From: Selaginella moellendorffii
Lineage: Eukaryota > Streptophyta > Lycopodiopsida > Selaginellales > Selaginellaceae
Length of the DNA: 64,000 bases
Reading direction: 5' to 3'
Assembly: GCF_000143415.4 (NCBI RefSeq)
Contig: NW_003314361.1
Coordinates: 194,653-258,652, forward strand
Numbering within the stretch: the first letter of the stretch is position 1; each line of letters starts with the position of its first letter. This document shows positions 42,651-53,721 of this stretch, piece after piece. The position numbers were made by a program, and so were the translations under genes. The notes below the pieces were generated by a model that was given only the letters and a program-made list of their open reading frames with translations, made no database searches and was not told the DNA's origin.

Positions 42651-45600
42651 CATGGGCGTGCCCGTGCCGCTCGGTAAGAGTTCGGAGTTTTTTGGAGGCT
42701 CTTACACTCTAGTTTTTTTCGCAGCTCTGGAGAATGGATCGATTGGGTGTCACGGAGAGCTCATCGATCTCCTCAGCAGTGTACGAACCGTGGAGCTACC
42801 GTTTGCTGTGCCAAAGCAGCTCTTCCGGGTCACCGAAGCTCAGATTGTAAGTCTCATTTCTTTGTTTTTCCGATCGTCTTGTAACTTCTTCCATCAAAGG
42901 TGAAGGATGTGCTTCACGCACTGCAAGGATCACCTGGCGAGACGATCTTATGGGACAAAGCCAAGCTCCAGTTCTATTTCAAACTTGGAACACACGTCTC
43001 CCATCTCTCGCCATCCAGCTTGCTGGTAATGCTACGGCCATTTCTTTCTGCGGCGACGAGCTCGAGAAGAGTCCAAAAGTTCGTCTCCAAGGCCTCCATG
43101 TCGCTTTCTCATAAGTTCCCGACGTTGGAGGCTTTCGCTAAAGCAGTTTCTCTGCGGCTTGAGGTGGAGTTTGCTTTTGATTTCGAGGCATTCCTGTAAT
43201 AATCTGTTCTCTTTGCAGCACATAAGGCGTGCTGTCCTGGAGAAAGAGACTGAGGCGGTGCAAGAGCCATCGTCTGTCACTCTATTAAATCTTTCCGAGA
43301 GTTTGTCCTGGTATGCATCGCAGACAGTTTTCTGATGACCCTTTACTATTTTGCTTCATCTGCAGGGTCAGTTCCGCTTTCAAGTTCCTTGACCACGTCG
43401 TGAACAACGCTGTTCCGAATAACTTCTTTACGTATGATGCTGCCAACTTGTCTACTCACATCCTAACTTTCCTGTTTGACGCTTTGAATAAGTTCTCCTT
43501 GTTGAAGGATGGGGAGGTAGGCCTCCGATTCTTCTCTGCATTGGTTCTAACTTTGCTGCCTGTAGGAAGAAGCATATCGTACGCTGTTGCTGTTGTTCGT
43601 CGTGAGCCTGTGGCCTCATGTACAACTCCTCGATACTTGGCTTCAGGAAGGAAGCTTGTCGGATCCTTTTGGCGAGGTACATTCTGCTCCAAGCGAGCAT
43701 ACTAACGGCTAACATATTTCGGGCAGCTGTTCTTTTATGCCAATGCTTCGGCTTCAATCCAAGACACTGCATTTTGGCAAACGGGATACTTAGTACGTTA
43801 TACAGACCAAACCGGGGAGGAGCGGCAGAGTCTTAGCTGTGCTTCATTTCTGCAACCAATTGCAATGCCGATTCTTTCCGCGGGAAAATCGTTGCAGCTT
43901 TTACGGCATTTTCAGAAGGAAGGCGTGGCAAAGGCATCTACTGTACAACTGATTCAAGCCCCAGAGACATCTCTGTTCGAGAACTTCTGCCTTTCGTTGA
44001 AGAAACTCCTCGTACAAGACAACCTTCCTCCCACCGAGCTGTCATCCCTGACTAAGATAGCCGCAGGGACTGAAGGTCATATATCCAGTACAATCATTCT
44101 GCCTTCATTGGACGACCATGGACTTCGGAATGCAGTGTTTTCGAATGATAAGGGCCACGTTGATCGTACGAGTTATCTTCATGGTAGCGGATGCGGGAGT
44201 ATTTTGCACCGTCAAATGCTGGTGGATGAAAAAGAGTTGAAGCTGGTGTTCGCAACTCTTGCGGAGATATCTTCAGAAGAGGTAAGAAGTTTGATCGAAA
44301 TTAGACTGAAACTCATTTCAAGGATCGTGGTGAGTGCACAGGAAAGTACCGAGTGCGGAGCGGCTATCTCAATGTTAGAATGGCTACAACGTGTTGACTT
44401 TCCGGTAACACCTTCATCAACAGTGATAGTTCAAGAATGCCTCATCAGCTTGATAACCAAGCAGGTATACGTAGCCTCCACAAGTTTGTAGCTTGGCTAA
44501 GCTTTCATACAGGTTAATGCCATAGGTGCACAGTTGCTTGAAAAGCTAATGGGAGAATGGCGTCTGATGGAAGAACTATCGCTTCTGCGTTCTCTTTACC
44601 TGATGGGCTCTGGTACGGTGTCTAATCTCTCTTCTTAAGAATGTTGATGGAAATGTGTTTCTTTCTCTCTTTTTTTTTCTTTCTTTCAGGAGACCTGCTG
44701 CAGCAGTTCTCGTTTGTGCTTTTCAATAAACTTGATCGTGGGGAACCATGGGATGATTTTTACGAGTTGAACACCATGCTACAGGTGAATGAGTAGTTTT
44801 TCCCTCTCTCTTTCTCTCATAGATTCATTTCGCGCTCAGGAATCAGTTCGAAGCTCTGCGGATGCTGCCATGTATTCCACTCTAGATTCTTTGGTTGTAA
44901 AAATGGAATCGCGCGGAACGGCGGAAAGGTCTCCAGTTCATCGTGTGCAGTTTACTGGACGTAGCCCAGTTTTTGGCATAGATACTTTACAAGACCTCCG
45001 TTTTGAGTATAAGGTGTGCTTCGCTTTCCTCTCTAGCATATTTCATTGTGGCTTTGGCAGGTGGCATGGCCTTTGGAGCTCATCATTGACAGTGATGCAA
45101 TCAAAAGATACAACCAGGTGCGATGTAAATTTTCTGAGCTTAATAATCATTCAATTCAAGTAAAACAGGTGATGTGCTTCCTGCTAAAAGTGAAGAGAGC
45201 AAAGCAAGCTCTGGACAAAGCATGCCGATGGACGTGGAAGGTTTGCATTTACTTGTTTGAGGGACGCAATTCACTTGAAACGCTTTTGGCAGGGAGACTC
45301 TGATAGCCACAAACCACAACTACTTCTACAAATGAAGCTCATGCACTTCGTAAACACCTTGCATCACTACGTCATGGATCAGGTAAGATCATTTCTATCT
45401 TCGAATTGCACGATCTAAGAAGTTTCGTGACAGGTACTATACAGTTCGTGGCTGGAGCTTTGTGAAGGAATGTCTTCGGCAAGGTCACTCGATGAAGTTA
45501 TCTCGTGCCATGATATGTACTTGATCTCTATTCAGAGGCAGTGCTTTGTTGCACCAGACAAACTGGTAAGTATACAAGGCACTGTATCCCTCTCACCTGA

Positions 45601-45994
45601 CGCTACTCCATTCAGTGGACGCTGATTTCGAGCCGTGTGAAGTCGATACTGGGGTTGGCACTGGAATTTTATGCTGTCCAGCGTGGGGTTGTCGGATCAG
45701 CAGGCACTGCCCCTCGATCTCAGCTGGAAATTGACAACGTTGCCAAGCAGTTTGACGAGTGCATTGCGTTTCTTTTGAGGGTACGCTAGCTATAATTCTT
45801 ACCACGTTCTAATGCTTTCCTCCTGTCTTCAGGTTTTGTCGTTTAAGTTGAACGTCGGACATTTCCCTCATCTAACGGAACTCATCACCCGAATTAACTA
45901 CAACAACTACTACCTTTCCGAATCCGGGCAGCTGCTGACACCGATTCCAGACTTGCAACCGCACAGGCTGAAGAAGAACTTGTTTTCAAAGTAA
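42651..45994 (+). CDS. GCP5: Gamma-tubulin complex component 5 (GCP5-like)
   Basis: About 14 exons with introns of about 45-75 bp. First exon MGVPVPL; then VELPFAVPKQLFRVTEAQIV, KDVLHALQGSPGETILWDK, SSAFKFLDHVVNNAVPNNF, LFFYANASASIQDTAFWQTG, IAMPILSAGKSLQLLRHF. The C-terminal grip2 part follows: VAWPLELIIDSDAIKRYNQV, CFLLKVKRAKQALDKACRWT, LHHYVMDQVLYSSWLELCEG, and the end LKKNLFSK. GCP4/5/6-type subunits build the gamma-tubulin ring complex that nucleates microtubules. An apparent earlier start at 42622 uses GTG, so the first ATG (42651) is chosen; exon 1 is then very short and should be treated with care. No frame break found. Confidence 0.92.
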
Positions 45995-46012
45995 AGGTAC
46001 GAGGGATGCATT

Positions 46013-47120
46013 TCATGCTTGGCCGCAACCTTCTGACAAGAAGCTTGTAGCTATAATTCCTAGAGCTCCTACTGGAAAGAAGCCGCCAGGACACGAAGGA
46101 TTCCCAGTCCGGTAGACAATGGACAGGACTTGCGCCGGGGTGCGAGAGTACGAAACAGAGTAGTCGTCACCGACGAGGGTGTTTTGGGTGGTCCTGCCTT
46201 CGGCTCCAAGACACAGCGGAACGTGAATTCCCTCGTCATTCACGCCGTAGGAATGGTCTATGGTGCTACGGAAGTTGGAAAGCCTTGCGGTCACCTCTGC
46301 AACAGTGAAGCTGTACGGTGAAACTATGCGCTCGGCATGCTCAGTGAGATAGGCTCGGATCACTGCGTCCTGCCCCGACTCGACACCCAGCAGGCCTGCA
46401 ACAAGCTGGTGACAAAGGTTTTGGAAGTCAGCCAGCTCCGGATGTATACATCACTTTACCCGCTTGGCCGTGGAGCTCTGGAGATTGGTGTTTCCTCCGA
46501 CATAACCAGTGAGGCCGATGTAAGGGATCATGTAAGAAGCGAGCAGGAAGTTTAGGCTGTTGGCGTAGACGTCGAAAGGAGGATTGAGGCTGCCACCCAG
46601 GGCTCTGTCGAAGAAGGCCGCCCAGTTTGCACGGCTGAGGTCCAGGACAGGACGGCGGAACGCGGCCGAGCCTAGAGTGTCCTTGATGGCCCTGCATGGT
46701 TACGTGGGAAAACAAGTGAGAAGAGCTAGCTCGAAACCCCGGCTACTGCTCGACACGACCCGAGAACTACCTGAGGTGGCCGATCTCCTGGTAGCCAAAC
46801 TGAGCGGACAAGTCTCTGGTAAACTCATCCAAGTTTGCGAGCTGAGCTCCTACGGGAGGTGATCCTCCGCCGGAGAGGCCGGGGATGATAACGTCGAGGC
46901 CGTGTCCGAAAGCACTCCACAGGAAGAACTCGGCTTCCAGGTACTCGACGTTGAGCGCGAGCTGGAGCCCCTCGGCGTCCGCCTCGGGGATGCCAGAGGG
47001 AATGTAGGAAGCGTTCTGGGAGACGAGGCAGCCTTCCCAGGTAGAGACGGTCGGGGGAGAGCTACCAGCGACGAGCAATGCTGCTGCGAAGAGCAATACT
47101 AGCAGCGATGATCCTGTCAT
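46013..47120 (-). CDS. Desiccation-related PCC13-62-like protein (ferritin-like fold, secreted)
   Basis: Three exons. A signal peptide (MTGSSLLVLLFAAALLVAGS) is followed by the ferritin-like domain: LQLALNVEYLEAEFFLWSAF, LDVIIPGLSGGG, FGYQEIGHLR, AIKDTLGSAAFRRPVLDLS, FLLASYMIPYIGLTGYVGG and LLGVESGQDAVIRAYL. The last intron uses the acceptor before CTTGTTGCAG to keep frame. The family is named after a Craterostigma desiccation-induced protein; its members are secreted or wall-associated, biochemical role unclear. Conserved E and H residues that could bind metal (EYLEAEF, GYQEIGH, GVESGQD) are present. The start region is a duplicated 45-bp unit, so an in-frame second ATG exists at 47165. Confidence 0.9.
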
Positions 47121-47195
47121 CGCAAGAGGAAGAGTTAGCGATGGTAGCAGCGATGGTCTTGTCATTGCAAGAAGAAGAGCTAGCGACGATGATCT
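47105..47195. repeat. 45-bp tandem repeat carrying the start codon of the PCC13-62-like gene
   Basis: AGCGATGATCCTGTCATCGC..GTTAGC and AGCGATGGTCTTGTCATTGC..GCTAGC are adjacent 45-bp units. Each contains the ATG (read on the minus strand) in the same frame, at 47120 and 47165. Confidence 0.85.
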
Positions 47196-47427
47196 TAGAG
47201 GAAGGAGGAAGGAGGAGAAGAGAAGCTGGAGATAATTTGACAGGTGATGAAACTCTGGAGAGGAGATTTAAATCCATATCTCCATGGACAAAGCTCTCAC
47301 GCGGCGCGAATGATTTTCATATCTTTGTCCTTGCGTAGGCCGCAATGCCAAGGAGGTGGAGGCCTTTAAAAATATAGGTTTACCTTTGGCGTTATTCCCA
47401 TAACATTCTTCTCTCCAAATTCATCCC
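47121..47427. promoter_or_regulatory. Divergent spacer between PCC13-62-like and ILK-type genes
   Basis: 307 bp between start codons. Besides the 45-bp repeat nothing specific is recognised; it must contain both promoters. Confidence 0.45.
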
Positions 47428-49292
47428 ATGGATGAGTTAGAGGAGAAGAAGGGGCAGCAGCTATTGGTCCAGCTCCTCTCGTGTGCGCGAAACAATGACG
47501 CAGCGCAGCTAGGGCGCCTCCTCCGCGCAGATCCAGCGCTCGTCCACGCCAAGGATTACGATGGCCGCACCGCGCTCCACATCGCCGCGCTCCACGGCGG
47601 CGCCGATGCCGCCCGGCTGCTCCTCGCCGCTGGCGCCAACGTGAATGCCACGGATCGCTGGGGAAACTCGGTATGTATTGGATTATCTCCTCCCTCGCTC
47701 GCGATCCAAGGCTTGCATTCTCGGGATCCCATCCCAGTGTTGCTTGTTTGACGCGTTGTTTCGCCTTCTTCTTAGCCCTTGACGGATGCCGAGGCTGCTG
47801 GGTTTGGGAATTTGGTGAGGCTGATCCAGGATTACGGGGGACAACTCCTGGTAAGAGCTCTGGGATTGCTCTCGGCATTTTTCTTGTTTTGATAGATCTT
47901 GGCAGACAGGGAATAGTGGTGTTACTCCTCCCACTCCACGAAACAGGGATTGGGAGATTGATCCAAGCGAGATTGACTTGCGACACAGCACTTTAATTGG
48001 AAAGGTAGGAAGATCTCCTCTTTTTTTTCTTCTTCTTCTTTTTGAGCGGTGGGATTTTTTTTCTTTCCAGGGATCCTTTGGAGAGATTCGCAAAGTCGTA
48101 TGGAGAGGAACTCCTGTAGCGGCCAAGACAATTCTACCCTCTCTTTGCAACGACAGAATGGTGGTGTAAGTTTTCTACTAGAGTTCCATCTCTTGACTGA
48201 CGATGATTTGTTTTTTGTGCTCTGTCCAGCGAGGACTTTCGGTACGAGGTCCAGCTCTTGGTGAAGTTACGACATCCAAACATTGTCCAGTTCCTGGGAG
48301 CCGTCACAAAGAAACCACCTCTCATGCTCATTACAGAGTTCCTCCCAAAGGTCCGGTAATTGTTCTTCTCGTTCGGTCACAGTCGTAACGTTCTCTAACA
48401 CGTAGTCACGGTGCAGGGTGATTTGCACAGAGTTTTGAGAGAGAAGAGGGGCTTACATTCTTCCGTTGCCATCAACTTCGCGCTGGATATTGCACGGTAT
48501 CTAGCTATGATGCTCCACCTATTTTAACTCTTGTGCCTTTTGTCTCCAGCGGGATGGCTTACTTGCATCGAGGCCCCAACGTTATCATACATAGAGATCT
48601 TAAGCCTCGGTATGTTTGTTATTGATCCTGGCTTGTGGAATTAAAATGGATGCTTTGCAGCAACATTATCATGGACGAAGGAAGCGAGCTCAAGGTGGGT
48701 GATTTCGGCCTGAGCAAGCTTATACGGGGACAGAATCCCCACGACTTTTATAAGTTAACCGGAGAAACAGGGAGTTGTGCGTGTCTAAGACTCTGTTATA
48801 GTTCATACTACTAAAGCTGATTGTGGTTGCAGATAGATACATGGCACCAGAGGTCTTCAAGCACGACAAGTATGACAAGAGCGTGGATGTTTTCTCCTTT
48901 GGCATGATCCTTTACGAGGTAACTCTTTCTCCTGGTGCAAAACGACTTCACGTCCTTAATGAATTGAATTGGTAGATGTTTGAGGGAAATGCCCCATTCT
49001 TCCATATGGAACCGTACTCTGCCGCTTCGACTGTAGCAGACGGAGAAAGACCCAGCTTCAAAGCCAAAGGATACACGGCAGAGATGAAAGAGTGAGCACA
49101 TTAATCACTACAGAAGTTCTTCACTGTTGCTCACGCAAAAACTCCTGTGCTTGTGCTGCCAGGTTGATTGAAAATTGCTGGCAGGACTCACCAGCGCTGC
49201 GACCATCTTTCCCCACGATCATAGAAAGATTAGAACGATTGCAAGGATCGCAACAAGGACATCACCACCACCACTGGCCATTCGCTAAGTAG
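47428..49292 (+). CDS. Integrin-linked kinase-like ankyrin protein kinase (VIK/ILK group)
   Basis: About eleven exons. The N-terminal ankyrin repeats begin LLSCARNNDAAQLGRLLRAD, then DGRTALHIAALHGGADAARL and ANVNATDRWGNSPLTDAEAA. A linker ends NRDWEIDPSEIDL. The Raf-like kinase domain has glycine loop IGKGSFGEI, catalytic lysine in VAAKTI, HRDLKPRN, DFGLSKLI and APEVFKHDKYDKSVDVFSFG. The HRD and DFG motifs are both intact, so the kinase should be active. Plant ILK-type Raf-like kinases act in vascular, brassinosteroid or stress signalling. The C-terminal tail is histidine-rich (HHHHHWPFAK). Exact function inferred only from family. Confidence 0.93.
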
Positions 49293-50701
49293 CTGCCAAA
49301 CACATTTGTGTTGTTCTATGAATCCAAGTATCCCGATCAGGACTGGCTACTGCTTATAATGTAGAAGAAATTCAGCAATAGATCAGAACAACTCAAGCAA
49401 GATGGTGCAAGCCATTGTTACCGCGACATAAACATGTCTGCTACTTTAACCCCTGAACCTTTAGCCCATCCATAGACAATCTCCCACTCGCCATTACCCA
49501 CGCCGTGTGCGCACGATGGAGAACGTCTCATGATCCCGAAAAAAGCCATAGCCTACGCTTGGCCCCTGGCTTCTGCCACCCAATGGGTCCATTGTCTCTG
49601 GTGCTCGACAGCTCTACGTTGTGGACAGAGCAATCGACGCTCTTTTTCCCTACTTTTCCTCCACCGGCAGCTGGCAGCCTCTGTTAGATGTTGAAGAGGA
49701 AGCAGATGTGGAGCTTGAGTTAATGGATGCTCACGAGGTGAGGGAGTTGGAAATACGTACATGCCATCCCATATAATGTTTATCCTCGCAGCTTCTACTT
49801 CAACCTCTTGAAGACAGGTTGGTGAAGAAGGGTGGCAAAAGGTAGCTTCACGTCCCATATACCAGGCAGCGACTTGTTATGGTTCATGGCAGGTTAGGCA
49901 TCCGCTTGAAGACTCCCGCTTCATTGTGGCTTGGACGGCAGACCATGCATGCTGCTTCTGAGTTTGGTGTTCCAAATGTTGTTGTGTGCTCCGGAGCTTG
50001 GGGATTTACCTAACTTATGAAAGTTAGAAGTCAGGGTTGGGAACTCCTCATAGTTTACATGGAACCAAATAAATGGATTCGACCATATTTCATTACACAG
50101 GACTAGTTCTACGCCAAGAATGGATTTCTGTAAATTCTAGAACATGCTAGTCTATCCAATTTGGCGCCAAACATCGCAGATAGATCAGATACTTGTTACA
50201 AAATGCAAAGAACAAATTTCAACCCGGGAGACGGGTGTCGAGACTCAGCTGGTGAAACCAAGGCAGTCTTTGGGTTCTAGTCTTACCCAAAGTCACCACA
50301 AATTTAGCAAAGTCCCCGCAAGAAACGAACAAAAATCCTTGACAAAGACACACCATGCAAATTTCAAATCCCATGTTCAAATGCGACAAACCTGTCAACT
50401 TGAGATTTTAGCTCAAGCTACAAGACTTTAAATCAGTTCGTAACTCAGAATCAATGAACCCTTGTGTCCAATTTCCACCACCTTCAGTCCTACAACTTAT
50501 TCATGAAATCAATCGAGATCTCTCCCTTGCACCACGCTTGGCTATTTACATCTTAGCACTCATGGGCAACTTACTCAAACACGCGAGCAAAAACAAAAAC
50601 AAAAACAAAAAAAAAAAAATTATAAAAACTCTTCTTTCCTGCCTCGGCCTGGCAAAGAGATATTAGTTCTAGAGGGAAAAAACGAACCACCGAGGGAGAG
50701 C
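49293..50701. other. Intergenic, 1.4 kb, no gene recognised
   Basis: Lies between the stop codons of two convergent genes. Short open frames on both strands (for example 49505-49687, +) show no domain. An A-rich AAACAAAAACAAAAAC run occurs at about 50588-50620. Confidence 0.6.
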
Positions 50702-53226
50702 CTACACTCCCGCCTTCTTCACCAGGCCAGCAAAGTATCCATTCTTCTTCGAGAGCCCCTCGAGCGTCCTTGCTTCCAATTCCGCAATCGACCTCTGCAG
50801 CTTCTCCTTCTTGAGAATGTCGTTATCAGTTTCCGGCGCTTTGGGCGAATACCTGTACAAACCTGTGCCCGGCTGCGGCGTCGCCGCTTCCACCACCGCG
50901 CAGTCCATGCGATTCACCGATATCTCGCATAGCTCGCCCGGGACACACTCTCGCTCTCGCGGACCACCTACAACGGACGTGTTGTCGAAGCCATCCTCCA
51001 GCTTCGCCCCCGACACCTCGGACACCGTAGCCTCCGACACCGAATCCCCAACCGAGCTCGTGTGCATGTCAGTCACGCTTGTGTTTATCCCATCGTCCTC
51101 TCTCTCCGCCTTGAGCAGTTGCTCCTGCTGCTGCTCCTGCTGCTGCTCCTCGCTCGCCAAAACCTGGTGTTGCTGCTCCCGTTGCTCCGGGTTTACCACC
51201 TCACCGTGCTTCAGGCCCTCGTGAAACGTACCCGACGTGCTGTTGATCCACTGTGCCACCATGTCCTGCTTGCTAGTCGACGAAGAAACCAACTCCGGAT
51301 ACTCTTCTTCTGCGGGGCTGAAATGGCCGTTGTTGTCGAGCCCGGTGGTGGGCTCGGGCTCCGAATCGGTATCGGTCGATAGGCAGCCCACCGAAACCTC
51401 CTCAAAGCGTCCAAACATCATCCCTTCCCCATGCGTCGAGTCAGTGCTATGCATCTCTGTGGCGTTTAGCTCTTCCGCCTCGGCAACTGGACCTGTATCT
51501 TCAACACCCTTCTCGTCGTCCGCATCAAATGCGCCGCCAGGCTTCCAGTCCGGAACCAGGGACAATATCTCCGCGTCAATCATCTCTGCGATTGTGGCTA
51601 CGTCTTGGTCTGACAGGTCCAACTCGGTTACCATTTCACTGGCAACGCTGAAAGCGGTATCAGCTTCCAAGTCGAAAGCAAAATGGATGTTTCGCACATG
51701 ACCTGTGGAGACCGAGAAAGTCAGTTGTCACCTCACAAGAATGATTACGTAAAGTATTACCTTGCTCTGATATTCGTAGCCGCAAGAATATGTTGTCCTG
51801 TCTCAACTTTCCCTTCACCTTGAAGTCCTTGCTTTTCTGCGTATCATCCTTGAATTCCGAGTACGGGTTCCTAGAAGGCTTTCTAGATATGTCGTCATTA
51901 TCTGTTTCCTGTGAGTGGCAACTGTCGAAGCTGCCGTGTGCCTTAATCTTTTCATTCGGCTTCACTAGCTCTTCCATGTCGTTGACCCGATCTTTGTTAA
52001 GACTTGGCAAGGAATCTGCTACGCCGTCCCGATCGCTTTCACACTGAAGGAATGGATCCTTCAGTAGCTCCCGTGCAGGTAGCCTTTTGGATGCTGTGGC
52101 GAGGCACTTTTGAATGAAGCTTCTGACCTCTGGATCCTTGACCTTGTCAAGGGCGGCAGGCTTTATTCCCTGCATAAACAAATTCGAGAATGAGCTGCCA
52201 AGTTTCAATCGTATCGTGCAAGAACTCTCACCGACGACACTTTTTTGTAAATCTGTGCCGCATTTGTACACTCGCTGTAAGGGTAATCGAAAGTAACGAG
52301 CTCCAGCACGCACATGCCAAAAGCGTAGATGTCAACAAGTTCATTGTAGTCCTCCTCGTAAAGCTCCGGTGCCATGAACTCCGGAGTACCTGGAAAATGC
52401 ACCGCTTTGATCAGAAAAGAGAATAAAGGACAGAGAGAGAGAGAGAGAGAATAAAATGCACACCAATCACACTGTGCGCAGCATGAGCCTGACGAAGAAT
52501 TGTCGCCAGGCCGAGGTCTCCAATCTTGACTTCTCCCTGGTTCCCATTTACAAAGATATTGTCACACTTTAGATCGCGGTGAATAATGGGAGGATCGTGG
52601 CTGTGCAAGTACAGCAGCCCACGAAGGATTTGCCTAGCCCAATTCTTGACCGCTTTCATGTCAACATTCTTGTGCTTCTTGCGGTACCTAAGAGACGAAA
52701 CCAAAAAACAAACACACGCTAAAGCTCAAACTAAAGGATGTGAAGGGAACTCACTGTCGCAGTGTGCCGGAGGTGAAAATCTCGGTGATGAAGTTCACAT
52801 TCTTCGTCCGTGGATCCACCCATGACGTGAAGAACTTGATCACGTTCTTGTGTTTCAAGCCCCTCAGCAAGTGAACCTCCGAGTAGAGCCGCTCAAGGTC
52901 CTCGGGTCTTCCCAAAACATCCTGGACATTCACCTGGTTCCAGGCAACCTCGATACCATCCACCTCGTCGAAAGCCTTGTAACTACACACAGATCAAAAC
53001 CCATTAGGAACGAAAACCATCTCCTCGACAAAAAGGACTTACACTGTCTTGAAGGCTCCACGACCCAGGACTTCGTTATACTGAGAGAAAAACCACCATG
53101 AGCTCTTCCATCTTGCCACAAGTCGAAAAGAAAAAAATTTACCCGGCCATAGCGCCCAGTGGGATCGACCTCGACAAACTCGGAATCATCGGCATCGGCG
53201 GCGTTGGCCCCTGATTCCACCTCCAT
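50702..53226 (-). CDS. WNK (with-no-lysine) protein kinase
   Basis: About seven exons. [17 protein letters not shown], then [27 protein letters not shown]. Subdomain II reads [11 protein letters not shown], lacking the usual lysine as in all WNKs; the glycine loop provides the substitute lysine (GAFKTVYK). [19 protein letters not shown] and [20 protein letters not shown] are intact. Downstream of the kinase comes the autoinhibitory-like OSR1-type segment ([22 protein letters not shown]), and a long acidic tail with QEQQQEQ and the end [12 protein letters not shown]. Plant WNKs signal in osmotic stress, flowering and G-protein (RGS1) endocytosis. A start 12 nt upstream (53238, MCCVMEV) is possible. 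Confidence 0.94.
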
Positions 53227-53238
53227 GACGCAGCACAT

Positions 53239-53721
53239 CTACGCTGTTACAAAAAGGGAGGACACGAGCTCCAGCGGCGTGAGCCGCCGCTGCGGGATTT
53301 CAATCGGCCTAGAGGAAGAGGCGGCAGCGGCGATCCGTGGCGGCAATCAGACATCGCTGGGGCATCCAACGAGACCCTTGAGCTACAGAATCAACCCTAG
53401 CCCCCAGATTTCCAGCTCCGACACCTGGATCGCAGGCCCGCGCCCTGCGCGCCGCCCGATGCCCCTCCACGCAACCCGCGCCGTGCCGCCGCCCTCCTCT
53501 AGCGCTCAAGAACACCACAAGGCCGCGGGGAAGGGAAAAGAAAAAGCCTATTTCGCAAGCAATGGGCAATATAAAACACTCTGGAGCCACTCGCCGTAAT
53601 AAAAAGGTACAAATGAGATTGCGCCACGTGGAAGACCTATTTCTTGATTTTTCTTCGCATTTGATAAGGTTATCTAAACTATACTACCAAACGATAAGGC
53701 AAAGCTTTTATATGTGTTTAT
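53239..53721. other. Spacer between WNK start and acidic repeat protein stop
   Basis: 483 bp; both neighbours are on the minus strand, so it holds the WNK promoter/5' UTR and the neighbour's 3' UTR. Antisense open frames only; no gene recognised. Confidence 0.55.
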
